Notes: generated from the letters alone by a model not told the origin. A DNA stretch of 64,000 nt from Streptomyces lydicus (GCF_000717345.1 NZ_JNZA01000029.1:1-64000), one strand, 5' to 3'; counted from the stretch's first letter, positions 33,592 through 42,935 are shown. Translations and numbers: made by a program.

Positions 33592-34573
33592 CCATCTCCC
33601 GGGCGTGACGCAGCCCGATGCGGGCGAAGTCCTGTTCCAGGACGGCCAGTTCGGCGAGCGTCTCGTCCAGGTCCCGGCCGAGGCGGGCGCGGGACTTGGC
33701 CAGCCCGAGCCGGGAGAGCGCCTCGCCCCGCGGCTCCTGCATGGCACGGAACTCCCCGAGCGCACGCGCGTAGGTGTCGCGCGCCGACGCGTAACGGCCG
33801 GCCCGGTAGAGGACGTTGGCGCGCATCTTGTGGTTGTAGGCGAGCGCCGACGCCAGGTCCATCCGGCGGCAGATGGCCTCCGCCTCGGACAGCAGGTCCA
33901 GCGCCCGGTCCGTCTCGCCGCGTACGGAGCGCACATCGGCCACCCCGCGCAGGGACCAGGCGCGCCCGCGGGCGTCCTCGCCCGCCTCGGCTATCCGGGC
34001 GGACTCCTCGAACAGCTCCAGGGCCTTGTCGTGGTCGCCGGTGTTGCGGTGCATCTGGGCGATGCCGGACATCGCCCAGACCGTGTGCCGGACCTCCCCG
34101 TGCTCCCGGGCCTGGGCGAGCAGCTGCTCGTGGAGTGCGGCGACCGCGGCGTAGTCGCCCTGGATGCGGCCGGTCTCGGCGAGGCCGGCGAGGGAGTAGC
34201 CGTGCGCGAGGCGGTCGCCGCCGGCGTCGGCCAGCGCGACGGCGTGGGTGAGCAGCCGGCGGGCCAGCGGCAGCGTGCCGCACTGGCGGGCCAGGGTGCC
34301 GCCGCTCCACAGCGCCCAGGCCATGGCGCCGGCGTCCCCGGCGGTGCGGGCGCTGCGGTAGCTCTCCCGCCATGCGGCACCGGCCTCCGCGACCCGGCCG
34401 AGCCGGCGGTGGGCCTCGGCGACGGCCAGCCCGGCCCGCGCCCGTTCCAGTGGGGTGCCCGCCTCGGCGTGCGCGCGGCGCGCCGTCGTCAGCACCTCCT
34501 CGTAGGAGGAGTTCACGCCCAGCGCCGAGCCCAACTCGCCCTGGTACTCCGGGGCGAATGCCTTGCCGTACAT
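33485..34573 (-). CDS. Tetratricopeptide-repeat protein
   Basis: 362 residues, almost entirely helical TPR-type repeats of about 40 residues from residue 20 to 330 (ARAGLAVAEAHRRLGRVAEAG, AALHEQLLAQAREHGEV, KALELFEESARIAEAGED and others). There is no DNA-binding domain, signal or catalytic motif, so it is probably an adaptor in the cytoplasm. The last 35 residues are coded antisense to the end of the LMF-like gene. ATG at 34573 has only a weak GGAT upstream. Confidence 0.82.
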   Translation of the reverse strand: MYGKAFAPEYQGELGSALGVNSSYEEVLTTARRAHAEAGTPLERARAGLAVAEAHRRLGRVAEAGAAWRESYRSARTAGDAGAMAWALWSGGTLARQCGTLPLARRLLTHAVALADAGGDRLAHGYSLAGLAETGRIQGDYAAVAALHEQLLAQAREHGEVRHTVWAMSGIAQMHRNTGDHDKALELFEESARIAEAGEDARGRAWSLRGVADVRSVRGETDRALDLLSEAEAICRRMDLASALAYNHKMRANVLYRAGRYASARDTYARALGEFRAMQEPRGEALSRLGLAKSRARLGRDLDETLAELAVLEQDFARIGLRHAREMVIAFRAELTARPAAETPAPRSGATTLRSPAVPARS

Positions 34574-34824
34574 AGATCCGTGGCCTCTCGATCATCTTCG
34601 TGCCGTGATCTTCGAACCTACGAGCGGCCGGGGGTGCGGCGAATCCGTCCGAGTATGTGTTGTGCCGTACGACTCGAGTGCTACGCGTGGGGGTGGTGGT
34701 CATCTCGGGGATGTAGGGGTTCGTCAGGGTCGGGCCTCCGGGGCCGGTACCTGCGCCGTTGCCCGGACCGCACCTCAGGGTGCCGCTCTTGCCGGGTGAG
34801 CCCCGGCGGGCCACCCTGGCTGCC

Positions 34825-36030
34825 ATGACAGCAGGACGCAGCGGAACCCAGACCGGCCCGGGGCCCGACCGCCGGCGCTTCCTCCGCACGGTGGCGGCGT
34901 CGGTCGCCGCGACCACCGGCGTGGGGCTGCTGACGGCGGCGGACGCCGCGCCCGCGCGGGCCGGGCACCGCGCCGTCTGCCACCCGCACGGCACCCGGCC
35001 GCTCTTCCTGGGCACGTACACCTCGAAGGAGGGCGGCGGCACCGGCATCGGACGGGCCGGGTACGACACGGCGACCGGGCAGCTCACCGCCACCGGCGTC
35101 GTCCCCGGCGTCGCCGACCCCTCCTATCTGGCGCTCGGCCCGTCCGGCCGCACCCTCTACGCGGTCGACGAGCAGCAGCAGGGCGCGGTGACCGCGCTCG
35201 CCCTCGCGCCCGGCGGCCCGCCCACCGTGCTCGGCACCCGCTCCACCGGCGGTGCCGGCCCCTGCCACCTGTCGGTGCACCCGACCGGCCGCTGGCTGCT
35301 CAGCGCCAACTACCTCTCCGGCAGCGTCGCCGTCCATCCCGTCGACCGGGCCACCGGCGCCCTCGGCGAGCGGACGGACCTGGTCACCCACACCGACCCG
35401 CCGCCCGGCCCCGGCCAGGACGGGCCGCACGCCCATCAGATCGTCACCGCCCCGGACGGCCGGCACGTGCTCGCCGTCGACCTCGGCAACGACACCGTCT
35501 ACACCTACCGGCTCGACACCGGGGCCGGGAAGCTCCGCCCGTCCTCGTACGCGACGCTGCGGCCCGGCGCCGGCCCCCGCCATCTGACCTTCCATCCCTC
35601 GGGCTCGTTCGCGTATCTGGCCAACGAGGTCGACAACACGGTGGTGGTCTGCCGCTACGACCTCCGCAGCGGGCGGCTGACGCCGGGCGCTCCGCAGCCG
35701 ACCGGGACCGGGCCGGGGACGAGCTATCCGGCGCAGATCCTGGTCACCCGCAACGGCCGCTTCGCGTTCCTCGCCAACCGCGGCCACAACAGCCTCACCC
35801 GCTACGCCGTGGAGGCGGGCGGGGCGCGGCTGCGACTGCTGGACACCGTGCCGGTGGGCGGGGACTTCCCGCGGCACATCGCGTTCTCCCCCGACGAGCG
35901 GTGGCTGTTCGCGGCCAACCAGAAGTCGGGCTCGGTGACGGTGTTCGCGGTGGACGCGCGACGCGGGACGCTCACGAGCGCGGGGGCCCCGTTCGCCGCG
36001 CCGATGCCGGTCTGCGTGCTGCCGTTGTGA
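34825..36030 (+). CDS. Tat-exported lactonase-type seven-bladed beta-propeller
   Basis: 401 residues. Twin-arginine signal DRRRFLRTVAASVAATTG (about 15-32). The mature part matches the 6-phosphogluconolactonase/YbhE (Lactonase, 7-bladed) family: LFLGTYTSKEGGG, GAGPCHLSVHPTGRWLLSANY, DGPHAHQIVTAPDG, GAGPRHLTFHPSG and GGDFPRHIAFSPDERWLFAANQ. Export makes cytosolic phosphogluconolactone an unlikely substrate. An extracellular lactone or a binding role is more likely. The Shine-Dalgarno is poor, and an in-frame start at 34759 exists. Confidence 0.88.
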   Translation: MTAGRSGTQTGPGPDRRRFLRTVAASVAATTGVGLLTAADAAPARAGHRAVCHPHGTRPLFLGTYTSKEGGGTGIGRAGYDTATGQLTATGVVPGVADPSYLALGPSGRTLYAVDEQQQGAVTALALAPGGPPTVLGTRSTGGAGPCHLSVHPTGRWLLSANYLSGSVAVHPVDRATGALGERTDLVTHTDPPPGPGQDGPHAHQIVTAPDGRHVLAVDLGNDTVYTYRLDTGAGKLRPSSYATLRPGAGPRHLTFHPSGSFAYLANEVDNTVVVCRYDLRSGRLTPGAPQPTGTGPGTSYPAQILVTRNGRFAFLANRGHNSLTRYAVEAGGARLRLLDTVPVGGDFPRHIAFSPDERWLFAANQKSGSVTVFAVDARRGTLTSAGAPFAAPMPVCVLPL

Positions 36031-36117
36031 GTCCTGCGGCGGTGCGCGCACGGCCCGGGGGCCGCTGAAACACTGCGGCAACAGCGCCGCAGGGTTCGCC
36101 GGTTAGCGTCGGCCCCC

Positions 36118-37542
36118 ATGAGCACGGGAACGGTACGCGACGACGACCGCACGGCACCGGACGGCGCGGCCGCCGGAGGCGGTCTGCAGCAGGGACTCAA
36201 GCGCCGCCACATGCAGCTGATCGCGCTGGGCGGGGTCATCGGCGCCGGGCTGTTCGTGGGGAGCGGGGTGGTCATCCGGTCCGCCGGGCCGGCCGCCGTG
36301 CTCTCCTTCCTGGTGGCCGGCGCGCTGACCGTACTGATCATGCGGATGCTGGCCGAGATGACCGTCGCCCGGCCCGCCCTGGGCTCCTTCTACGCCCATG
36401 TCCGCGAGACGCTGGGGCTCCGGGCGGGGTTCACGGTCGGCTGGCTGTACTGGTACTTCTTCGTGATCGTGGTCGCCGTCGAGGCGGTGGCGGGCGGCCG
36501 GATCGTCCAACTCTGGCTCCCCGGGGCGCCGTTGTGGGCGATCAGCCTGGTCCTCATGGCGGCGCTCACCGCCACCAACATGATCTCGGCCCGCTCGTAC
36601 GGCGAGTTCGAGTACTGGTTCTCGTCGGTCAAGGTGCTGGCGATCGTGGTGTTCCTCTTCCTGGGCGCGCTGTACGTGCTGGGGCTGTGGCCGGACGCCC
36701 CCGGCGGGCTCGCCGCGCTGACGGCGCACGGCGGCTTCGCGCCCGAGGGGCTCGGCGCGGTGCTCACCGCCGTCGTGCCCTGCATCGGGTTCTTCACCGG
36801 TGCGGAGATCGTGACCATCGCGGCCGCCGAGTCGGCCGAGCCGGAGCGGGCGGTGGCCGACGCGATCCGTTCGATCGTGCTGCGGGTGGTGGCCTTCTAC
36901 GTGCTGTCGGTCTTCGTGGTGGTCGCGGTGGTGCCCTGGACCTCGAAGGCGATCGCGGTGAGTCCGTACGCGGCGGTGCTGGACCGGCTCGCGGTGCCCG
37001 CGGCCGGCACGGTCATGAACGCCCTGGTGCTGATCGCCGTGCTGTCCTGCCTGAACTCGGCGCTCTACACATCTTCCCGGATGCTGTTCGCGCTCACCCG
37101 CAACGGGGACGCGCCGCGCGCCTTCACCGAGGTCAGCGCGAGCGGGGTGCCGCGCAGGGCGCTGCTCGCCGGGACCTCGGCCGGCTACCTGTCGGTGCTC
37201 GCCGCATGGATCTCGCCCGATGTCGTCTTCACGTTCCTGATCAACTCCTACGGTGCCGTCGCCCTGTTCGTCTATCTGGCGATCGCGGTCGCGCAGCTGC
37301 GGATGCGCCGGAAGCTGGAGCGCGAGGCACCCGGCCGGCTGACGCTGAAGATGTGGTTCTTCCCCTGGCTGAGCCGGCTGACCATCGCTCTCATGGCGCT
37401 GGTGATCGGCGCGATGGCCTTCCTGCCGGACAGCCGCTCCCAGTTCTGGCTGAGCCTGCTGACGGTCGCGGTGGTGCTGGCGGGGTACGAGCTGCGCCGC
37501 AGGCGGGGGCCGGGCGGCGGGCCGTCGGGGAGCACCTCCTAG
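36118..37542 (+). CDS. Amino-acid permease (AAT/GABA permease type)
   Basis: 474 residues, 12 membrane segments. It has the signature first helix LIALGGVIGAGLFVGSGVVI and the family block FFTGAEIVTIAAAESAEPERAV, characteristic of proline/GABA/aromatic amino-acid proton symporters. Its last codon TAG shares the bases CTAG with the stop of the convergent PaaX gene. Substrate is not determinable. The strand-mate upstream is an exported lactonase with no obvious link. Confidence 0.92.
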   Translation: MSTGTVRDDDRTAPDGAAAGGGLQQGLKRRHMQLIALGGVIGAGLFVGSGVVIRSAGPAAVLSFLVAGALTVLIMRMLAEMTVARPALGSFYAHVRETLGLRAGFTVGWLYWYFFVIVVAVEAVAGGRIVQLWLPGAPLWAISLVLMAALTATNMISARSYGEFEYWFSSVKVLAIVVFLFLGALYVLGLWPDAPGGLAALTAHGGFAPEGLGAVLTAVVPCIGFFTGAEIVTIAAAESAEPERAVADAIRSIVLRVVAFYVLSVFVVVAVVPWTSKAIAVSPYAAVLDRLAVPAAGTVMNALVLIAVLSCLNSALYTSSRMLFALTRNGDAPRAFTEVSASGVPRRALLAGTSAGYLSVLAAWISPDVVFTFLINSYGAVALFVYLAIAVAQLRMRRKLEREAPGRLTLKMWFFPWLSRLTIALMALVIGAMAFLPDSRSQFWLSLLTVAVVLAGYELRRRRGPGGGPSGSTS

Positions 37543-38306
37543 CCGGCCAGGTACTGGCGCAGCAACTCCCGTAGTTCGGAGGCGAATTCGGCGTACGCGG
37601 CGCGGAGCGGGACGCCCGGCCAGTGCGGGGGCAGCAGCTCCTCCGGCAGCAGCGGGTCGGTGAGGAGATGGCGCTGCGCGGCGGCCGCGACGGTGAAGCG
37701 GTCGGCGGGCGGGGCGGCGCGGTCCAGGGCGGAGCGCAGCGCGCCGGCCCGGGCCGCCCAGCCGTCCAGGTCCCAGAGCCGGGCCGCGAGCGCGGCCGGG
37801 TCGCCGTCCGGGGTGCCGGTGAGCCAGGTGCACTGGTCCGTGACGACGGGCGGGCGGGGCCGGTCGAGGTTGGCCGGACGCAGCCAGCTGCCCTCGCGGA
37901 GTTCGGCCAGCCGCAGCGCCGCCATGGCCTGCCGCAGTGCGGTGCGCTCGGCGGCCGGCCGGCCTTCCGGTGTGGTGACGACGGCGATCTCCCAGTCCCC
38001 GCACCAGGCCCGGGTCCGCGGCGAGCGGCTCTCGTCCTGCCGGGCCTGCCGCGCCAGCAGCCGGTCGGTGAGCGCGTACGAGCCGTCGCTCTGGCGCAGG
38101 TCGCCGGCCGCCACCATGCGGGAGAGCGCGACCCGCACGGTGCCCTCGGCGATGCCGAAGAGCTCACCGACCCGCACCAGGGCGCGGGCGGGCAGCTTCG
38201 GCGGGTGGTGGCCGAGCAGGGTGCTCAGCACGATGGAGCGCGCGGTGAGCGGGCGCGGCGCGAGGGCTGCGGTGCTGGTGGGGTCTTCGGTACCGGCGTC
38301 GTTCAT
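37539..38306 (-). CDS. PaaX-family transcriptional regulator
   Basis: 255 residues from the ATG at 38306. The N-terminal winged helix (FGIAEGTVRVALSRMVAAGDL) follows the typical PaaX opening (SIVLSTLLGHHPPKLPARALV). PaaX and relatives repress aromatic acid or acyl-CoA degradation genes and are released by acyl-CoA thioesters. It diverges from an acyl-CoA dehydrogenase and enoyl-CoA hydratase pair, which fits control of that pathway. An in-frame ATG at 38339 is an alternative start with a weak GGAAGA. Confidence 0.9.
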   Translation of the reverse strand: MNDAGTEDPTSTAALAPRPLTARSIVLSTLLGHHPPKLPARALVRVGELFGIAEGTVRVALSRMVAAGDLRQSDGSYALTDRLLARQARQDESRSPRTRAWCGDWEIAVVTTPEGRPAAERTALRQAMAALRLAELREGSWLRPANLDRPRPPVVTDQCTWLTGTPDGDPAALAARLWDLDGWAARAGALRSALDRAAPPADRFTVAAAAQRHLLTDPLLPEELLPPHWPGVPLRAAYAEFASELRELLRQYLAG

Positions 38307-38345
38307 ATGTGCTGGAAATTCTAGCCAGCCGGCCGGCATCCGTCA

Positions 38346-38379
38346 TTACAGTCTTCCGGCAGCTGTCTGCATTCTGTAA
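38346..38379. promoter_or_regulatory. Inverted repeat between PaaX and the acyl-CoA dehydrogenase
   Basis: TTACAG (38346-38351) and CTGTAA (38374-38379) are perfect arms 22 bases apart, in an 83-base divergent gap of lower G+C. It is a candidate PaaX-type operator, and its right arm is 10 bases from the dehydrogenase start. Confidence 0.4.
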
Positions 38380-38389
38380 CGTCAACGGT

Positions 38390-40060
38390 ATGACCGTCAC
38401 CCATGAAGTCGTGAATCAGGCCCCGCCGCTGACCGGGTTCAGCACGGCGGACGAGCCGGCCCTGCTGGAGGCGCTGCGCCGGGACGGCGCCGAGTGGGGC
38501 GTGCGGGAGGTGACCGAGCTCGGCGCGCTGGCCGGCTCGGCGGCGGTGCAGGATCAGGCCCGCTGGGCGGAGGAGCAGCCACCCCGGCTGCACACCCACG
38601 ACCGGACCGGGCACCGCATCGACGAGGTGGAGTTCCACCCCGCCTGGCACCAGCTGATGACCGTCGCGGTGGAGCACGGGCTGCACGCCGCGCCGTGGGC
38701 CGACAGCCGGCCCGGCGCGCACCTGGTGCGCGCCGCCAAGTTCTACGTCTGGTCGCAGGCCGAGCCGGGGCACGGCTGTCCGGTGTCGATGACGTACGCC
38801 GCCGTCCCCGCGCTGCGTGCCGCACCCGAGCTCGCCGCGCGGTACGAGCCGCTGCTGACCGCCCGGACGTACGACTTCGGGCTGCGCGCCCCGCTCACCA
38901 AGGCGGGTCTGATCGCGGGCATGTCGATGACGGAGAAGCAGGGCGGCTCCGACGTACGGGCCAACACCACGCGCGCGGTGCCGGCCGGCGACGGCACGTA
39001 CCGCCTCACCGGCCACAAGTGGTTCACCTCCGCGCCGATGAGCGATGTGTTCCTGGCGCTGGCGCAGACCGACGAGGGGCTGAGCTGCTTCCTGCTGCCG
39101 CGGGTGCTGCCGGACGGCACCCGCAACGGGATGCGCCTGATGCGGCTCAAGGACAAGCTGGGCAACCGCTCCAACGCCTCCTCCGAGATCGAGTACGAGC
39201 AGGCGGTGGCCTGGCCGGTCGGCGAGCCCGGCCGCGGGGTGCGGACCATCGTGGAGATGGTGAACATGACCCGGCTGGACTGTGTGCTGGGGTCGGCCGC
39301 CGGCATGCGGGCGGGGCTGCGGCAGGCGCTGCACCACACCGCGCACCGCCGGGCGTTCGGCCGGGAGCTGGACCGGCAGCCGCTGATGCGGTCGGTGCTC
39401 GCGGACCTGGCGATCGAGTCGGAGGCGGCGACCCTGCTGGGCCTGCGGCTGGCGACCGCGGTGGACCGGTCGCAGGCCGGCGACGCCCAGGAGGCGGCGC
39501 TGCGCCGGCTGGCGCTGGCGGCCGGCAAGTACTGGGTGTGCAAGCGGGGCAGCAGCCATGCGGCGGAGGCGCTGGAGTGCCTGGGCGGCAACGGCTACGT
39601 CGAGGACTCGGGCATGCCGCGGCTGTACCGGGAGGCGCCGCTGCTGTCCATCTGGGAGGGCTCGGGCAATGTCGCGGCGCTCGACGTGCTGCGGGCGCTG
39701 GAGCGCGAACCGGCCGCGCTGGACGCGTACTTCGCCGAGGTGGAGGGCGCGGCGGGCGCCGACCGGCGGCTGGACGCGGCGGTGGCCGGGCTGCGCAAGG
39801 CGCTCGGCTCCCTGGCCAACCCCGAGCGGGCGCAGCTGATGGCACGGTCGCTGGCCGAGCGGATGGCGCTGGTTCTCCAGGCTTCGCTGCTGGTACGGCA
39901 CAGCCACCCGGCCGTCGCCGATGCCTTCTGCGCCTCCCGGCTCGACGGGGAGTGGGGCAACGCCTTCGGCACCCTGCCGCCCGGTGTCGATCTGACGGCG
40001 GTCCTGGAGCGCGCCCGGCCCCGGACGACGGGCGCGGAGCCGGCCGGGGGCGCGGCCTGA
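38390..40060 (+). CDS. AidB-like acyl-CoA dehydrogenase
   Basis: 556 residues, longer than ordinary acyl-CoA dehydrogenases (about 380) and close to E. coli AidB (541). AidB-type features: MTEKQGGSDVRANTTRA, TGHKWFTSAPMSDVFLALAQT, LGGNGYVEDSGMPRLYREAPLLSIWEGSGN split by a helix. FAD is expected. AidB proteins bind DNA or damaged alkyl compounds in E. coli, while homologues also act in short-branched acyl-CoA oxidation. Overlap of its TGA with the ATG of the next gene (ATGA) shows coupling to enoyl-CoA hydratase, so a metabolic role is more likely here. Confidence 0.9.
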   Translation: MTVTHEVVNQAPPLTGFSTADEPALLEALRRDGAEWGVREVTELGALAGSAAVQDQARWAEEQPPRLHTHDRTGHRIDEVEFHPAWHQLMTVAVEHGLHAAPWADSRPGAHLVRAAKFYVWSQAEPGHGCPVSMTYAAVPALRAAPELAARYEPLLTARTYDFGLRAPLTKAGLIAGMSMTEKQGGSDVRANTTRAVPAGDGTYRLTGHKWFTSAPMSDVFLALAQTDEGLSCFLLPRVLPDGTRNGMRLMRLKDKLGNRSNASSEIEYEQAVAWPVGEPGRGVRTIVEMVNMTRLDCVLGSAAGMRAGLRQALHHTAHRRAFGRELDRQPLMRSVLADLAIESEAATLLGLRLATAVDRSQAGDAQEAALRRLALAAGKYWVCKRGSSHAAEALECLGGNGYVEDSGMPRLYREAPLLSIWEGSGNVAALDVLRALEREPAALDAYFAEVEGAAGADRRLDAAVAGLRKALGSLANPERAQLMARSLAERMALVLQASLLVRHSHPAVADAFCASRLDGEWGNAFGTLPPGVDLTAVLERARPRTTGAEPAGGAA

Positions 40061-40824
40061 TGGCCGTGCGGATCGAGCGGGCCGGGCCGGTGACGACGGT
40101 GGTGCTGTCCCGGCCGGCGGCCCGCAACGCGGTGGACGGCCCGACCGCGCGCCACCTCGCCGACGCCTTCCGGGAGTTCGAGGCGGACGACACGGCGCGG
40201 GTAGCGGTGCTGTGGGGTGAGGGCGGGACGTTCTGCGCGGGTGCCGATCTCAAGGCGATCGGCACCGGACGCGGCAACCGTGTCGCGGAGGACGGCGACG
40301 GCCCGATGGGGCCCACCCGCATGCGGCTGTCCAAGCCGGTGATCGCCGCGGTGGCGGGACACGCCGTGGCAGGCGGCCTGGAACTGGCCCTCTGGTGCGA
40401 CCTGCGGATCGCCGAGGAGGACGCGGTCTTCGGGGTGTTCTGCCGGCGGTGGGGCGTGCCGCTGATCGACGGCGGTACGGTCCGGCTGCCGCGGCTGATC
40501 GGTGCGAGCCGGGCGAGTGACCTGGTGCTGACGGGACGGCCGGTGCCGGCGGCGGAGGCCCTGGACATCGGGCTGGCCAACCGCGTGGTGCCGACCGGGA
40601 CGGCGCGCGCGGAGGCGGAGCTGCTGGCCGCGGAGATCGCCCGCTTCCCGCAGGCGTGTCTGCGCAGCGACCGGGCCTCCCTGCTGGAGCAGGAGGGCCT
40701 GGACGAGGCGACCGCGCTGGCCGGCGAGCTCCGGCACGGCCGGGCGGTGCTGGCCGAGGCGAGGGAGGGCGCGGCCCGCTTCGCCGCGGGCGCCGGGCGG
40801 CACGGCGCGCCGGACCCCGCGTAG
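40060..40824 (+). CDS. Enoyl-CoA hydratase/isomerase
   Basis: 254 residues of the crotonase fold. CoA-binding and oxyanion segments are GGTFCAGADLKAI and AGHAVAGGLELALWCDLRIA. The second catalytic Glu position of hydratases (usually E in the ...GxPE region) reads RRWGVPLIDGGTVRLP, with Asp where hydratases have Glu, so isomerase or other crotonase chemistry is possible. The start overlaps the stop of the AidB-like gene by one base, so they are translated together. Confidence 0.9.
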   Translation: MAVRIERAGPVTTVVLSRPAARNAVDGPTARHLADAFREFEADDTARVAVLWGEGGTFCAGADLKAIGTGRGNRVAEDGDGPMGPTRMRLSKPVIAAVAGHAVAGGLELALWCDLRIAEEDAVFGVFCRRWGVPLIDGGTVRLPRLIGASRASDLVLTGRPVPAAEALDIGLANRVVPTGTARAEAELLAAEIARFPQACLRSDRASLLEQEGLDEATALAGELRHGRAVLAEAREGAARFAAGAGRHGAPDPA

Positions 40825-40900
40825 CGCGGCGGCCGGGGGCGGCGTACTGTCGCCCTCCGTCACCCGTCGGCCCCCGCGGCCGGGTCTCCAGGAGCACAGC

Positions 40901-41407
40901 GTGAGCGATCTGACCTACCCCGAGGAGGGCGGCACCCGGCGCAGGCCGCTGCCCGGCGGCTATCACCACCTCGTCGAGGAGGTGCCGCTCGGCCACGGCC
41001 GTCAGGTGCTGCGGGCGGCGGGTGAGGCGATCACCACCTTCCGGATGCACCGCGCGGCCGGCACCGTCATCCGGGCCGACGCCCCGCGGGCCGAGCCCGG
41101 GGTCGCCGTCGACGTGTCGCTGGGCGTCGGCCCGTTGCGGCTGCGGGCGCCCTGCCGGGTGGTGTGGGCGGTCGCCGGGGAGGACCGCGTCGGCTTCGCG
41201 TACGGCACGCGCGCGGGGCACCCCGAGTGCGGGGAGGAGGCGTTCCTGGCCGAGCTGCGCGCGGACGGTTCGGTGTGGTTCACCGTGACCGCCTTCAGCC
41301 GCCCGGCCGTACCGCTCACCCGTCTCGCCGGCCCGCTGGTCCCCGTCTTCCAGCGGCTGTACGTGCGCCGTCTGGGCCGCACCCTGCGCCGGCTGGCGAA
41401 CGGTTAG
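40901..41407 (+). CDS. DUF1990-family protein
   Basis: 168 residues from GTG at 40901 with CCAGGAGCACAGC upstream. It follows the DUF1990 pattern: a LTYPE-type start, AGEAITTFRMHRAAG, a PCRVVWAVAGEDRVGFAYGT core, GHPECGEEAFLAELRADGSVWFTV, and a basic C-terminus. The fold is a START-like lipid/ligand-binding beta barrel by family knowledge. Function is unknown. It stands 76 bases behind the enoyl-CoA hydratase. Confidence 0.85.
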   Translation: MSDLTYPEEGGTRRRPLPGGYHHLVEEVPLGHGRQVLRAAGEAITTFRMHRAAGTVIRADAPRAEPGVAVDVSLGVGPLRLRAPCRVVWAVAGEDRVGFAYGTRAGHPECGEEAFLAELRADGSVWFTVTAFSRPAVPLTRLAGPLVPVFQRLYVRRLGRTLRRLANG

Positions 41408-41596
41408 GCACCCGCCCTCCCCACCGGCGCGGGGGGGTGCAAGCGGGGTCCGGTGCCCCACTTTTCTCACGCCCCGCCGCCGTGCGGGGACACGTGGTTA
41501 CCGACGCGTAACCCCCCGGCCGTTGATCGCCATACGTCCACCTGCGCTTCATCTTTTCGTCACCATCGGCCCCGCCGGCCATGAGAAAAACCAGGC

Positions 41597-42817
41597 ATGT
41601 GTGAGGACGAACTGATCCCGCCGCAGGCGGACATGACCGAGCAGGAGTGGCTGCGGGCCGGCTCGGCGGCGGCCGGGACTCCGCCGGTGCCCACGACGGG
41701 GCGAGCGGTGCAGTGGGTGAACCGGCGGACGCTGCTGGGCGGCGCGATGGCCGGCGCGGCACTGGCGGTGCTGCCGTCCCAGGCCCAGTCGCCCGCCGCG
41801 GCCGCGACCAGGCCGGGGGTGCCCGGAGCCTTCCCGTTCCCCGAACACCCCGACGGCAAGGGTGAGTTCGCGATCCTGGTCACGGGGGACGCGGGCACCG
41901 GCGACGAGGCGCAGTACGCGGTGGCCGCCGCCGCCCGGGACGTCTGCCGGGCCGAGGGCATCGGGCTCGCGGTGGGCCTGGGGGACAACATCTACGAGAA
42001 CGGGCCGGAGTCCGACCACGACTCGGAGTTCCAGGACAAGTTCGAGAAGCCCAACAACGGCATCGACGTGCCCTGGCTGATGGTGCTGGGCAACCACGAC
42101 TGCTCGGGGCTGATACCCGGCAGCGGCGGCGACCCGTCCCGCGGGGACCGCGAGGTCTCCTACGCCAAGACCTCCAAGCGCTGGTACATGCCGGGCCGTT
42201 ACTACAGCGTGCCGCTGCCGGCCGCCGAGCCGCTGGTGGAGTTCTTCGCGATCGACACGATCCCGTGGTCGTCGTACGTCGCCCAGCTCGACCCGTACTA
42301 CCGCTGGGACGGGCCGTACATGCGCGAGCAGCGGAGCTGGCTGGACGGTGCGCTGCCCGCCTCGCGGGCCCGCTGGAAGGTGGTGCTGAGCCACCACCCG
42401 TACCTCAACAACGGCAAGCACGGCAGCGCCGGTTCCTACGACGGCTTCGAGATCGGGAACTACACCAGCGGGGTCCACCTGAAGGACATGTACGAGAAGG
42501 TGGTGTGCGGCCGGGCCGATCTGATCCTGTCCGGGCACGACCACACGCTGCAGATACTGGAGCCGACGGCGCGCACCGGCGGCACCCGGCAGGTGGTGTG
42601 CGGGGCGTCCGCCAAGACGGAGGACGGCAAGGCGCACTTCACCCACCCCGCGGCCTGGCAGAACTTCTCCGACCACGGGTTCATGGTGCTGAAGGTCTCC
42701 GGCGCGCGGCTGACCATCGACGCGTACACCGTCGACGTGGCGACCCGCAAGGCCACGCTGCGGCACCGGGCACGGCAGACCCGTCCGGTGGCGGCGCCCG
42801 CGGGGGCCCACGCCTAG
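41597..42817 (+). CDS. Exported purple-acid-phosphatase-like metallophosphoesterase
   Basis: 406 residues. After a 40-residue leader comes NRRTLLGGAMAGAALAVLP, a twin-arginine-type signal with AQSPAAAA cleavage. The calcineurin-like metal motifs are in order: VTGDAGTG, GLGDNIYENG, MVLGNHDCS, LSHHPYLNNG and LSGHDHTLQ. This set fits tartrate-resistant acid phosphatase relatives that release phosphate from organic phosphates outside the cell. The start could be the ATG at 41633, giving a shorter pre-signal leader. No clear phosphate-control (pho) box is evident upstream. Confidence 0.88.
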   Translation: MCEDELIPPQADMTEQEWLRAGSAAAGTPPVPTTGRAVQWVNRRTLLGGAMAGAALAVLPSQAQSPAAAATRPGVPGAFPFPEHPDGKGEFAILVTGDAGTGDEAQYAVAAAARDVCRAEGIGLAVGLGDNIYENGPESDHDSEFQDKFEKPNNGIDVPWLMVLGNHDCSGLIPGSGGDPSRGDREVSYAKTSKRWYMPGRYYSVPLPAAEPLVEFFAIDTIPWSSYVAQLDPYYRWDGPYMREQRSWLDGALPASRARWKVVLSHHPYLNNGKHGSAGSYDGFEIGNYTSGVHLKDMYEKVVCGRADLILSGHDHTLQILEPTARTGGTRQVVCGASAKTEDGKAHFTHPAAWQNFSDHGFMVLKVSGARLTIDAYTVDVATRKATLRHRARQTRPVAAPAGAHA

Positions 42818-42850
42818 GGCGACCTGGGGCCGGGAGCCCTCCCGGCCGGC

Positions 42851-42888
42851 GGCCGGGCCGACCAACCTGGCCGTTGGACGGCCCGGCC
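42851..42888. terminator. Bidirectional terminator between phosphatase and semialdehyde dehydrogenase
   Basis: A 10-base perfect outer stem (GGCCGGGCCG with CGGCCCGGCC), one A-A mismatch and a 5-base inner stem (CCAAC with GTTGG) around CTGGCC. A second hairpin, GGCCGGGAG...CTCCCGGCC at 42828-42847, precedes it. Both lie between convergent stops. Confidence 0.8.
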
Positions 42889-42935
42889 TGCCCGGGACCG
42901 TACACCCTGGCGCGCCCGGCGGAAACCGTTCGGTT

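Noticed and set aside
40825..40900. G/C-rich inverted segments between the hydratase and DUF1990 genes
   Set aside because: The arms need a one-base bulge to pair and the C/G runs are common here. Not distinguishable from background.
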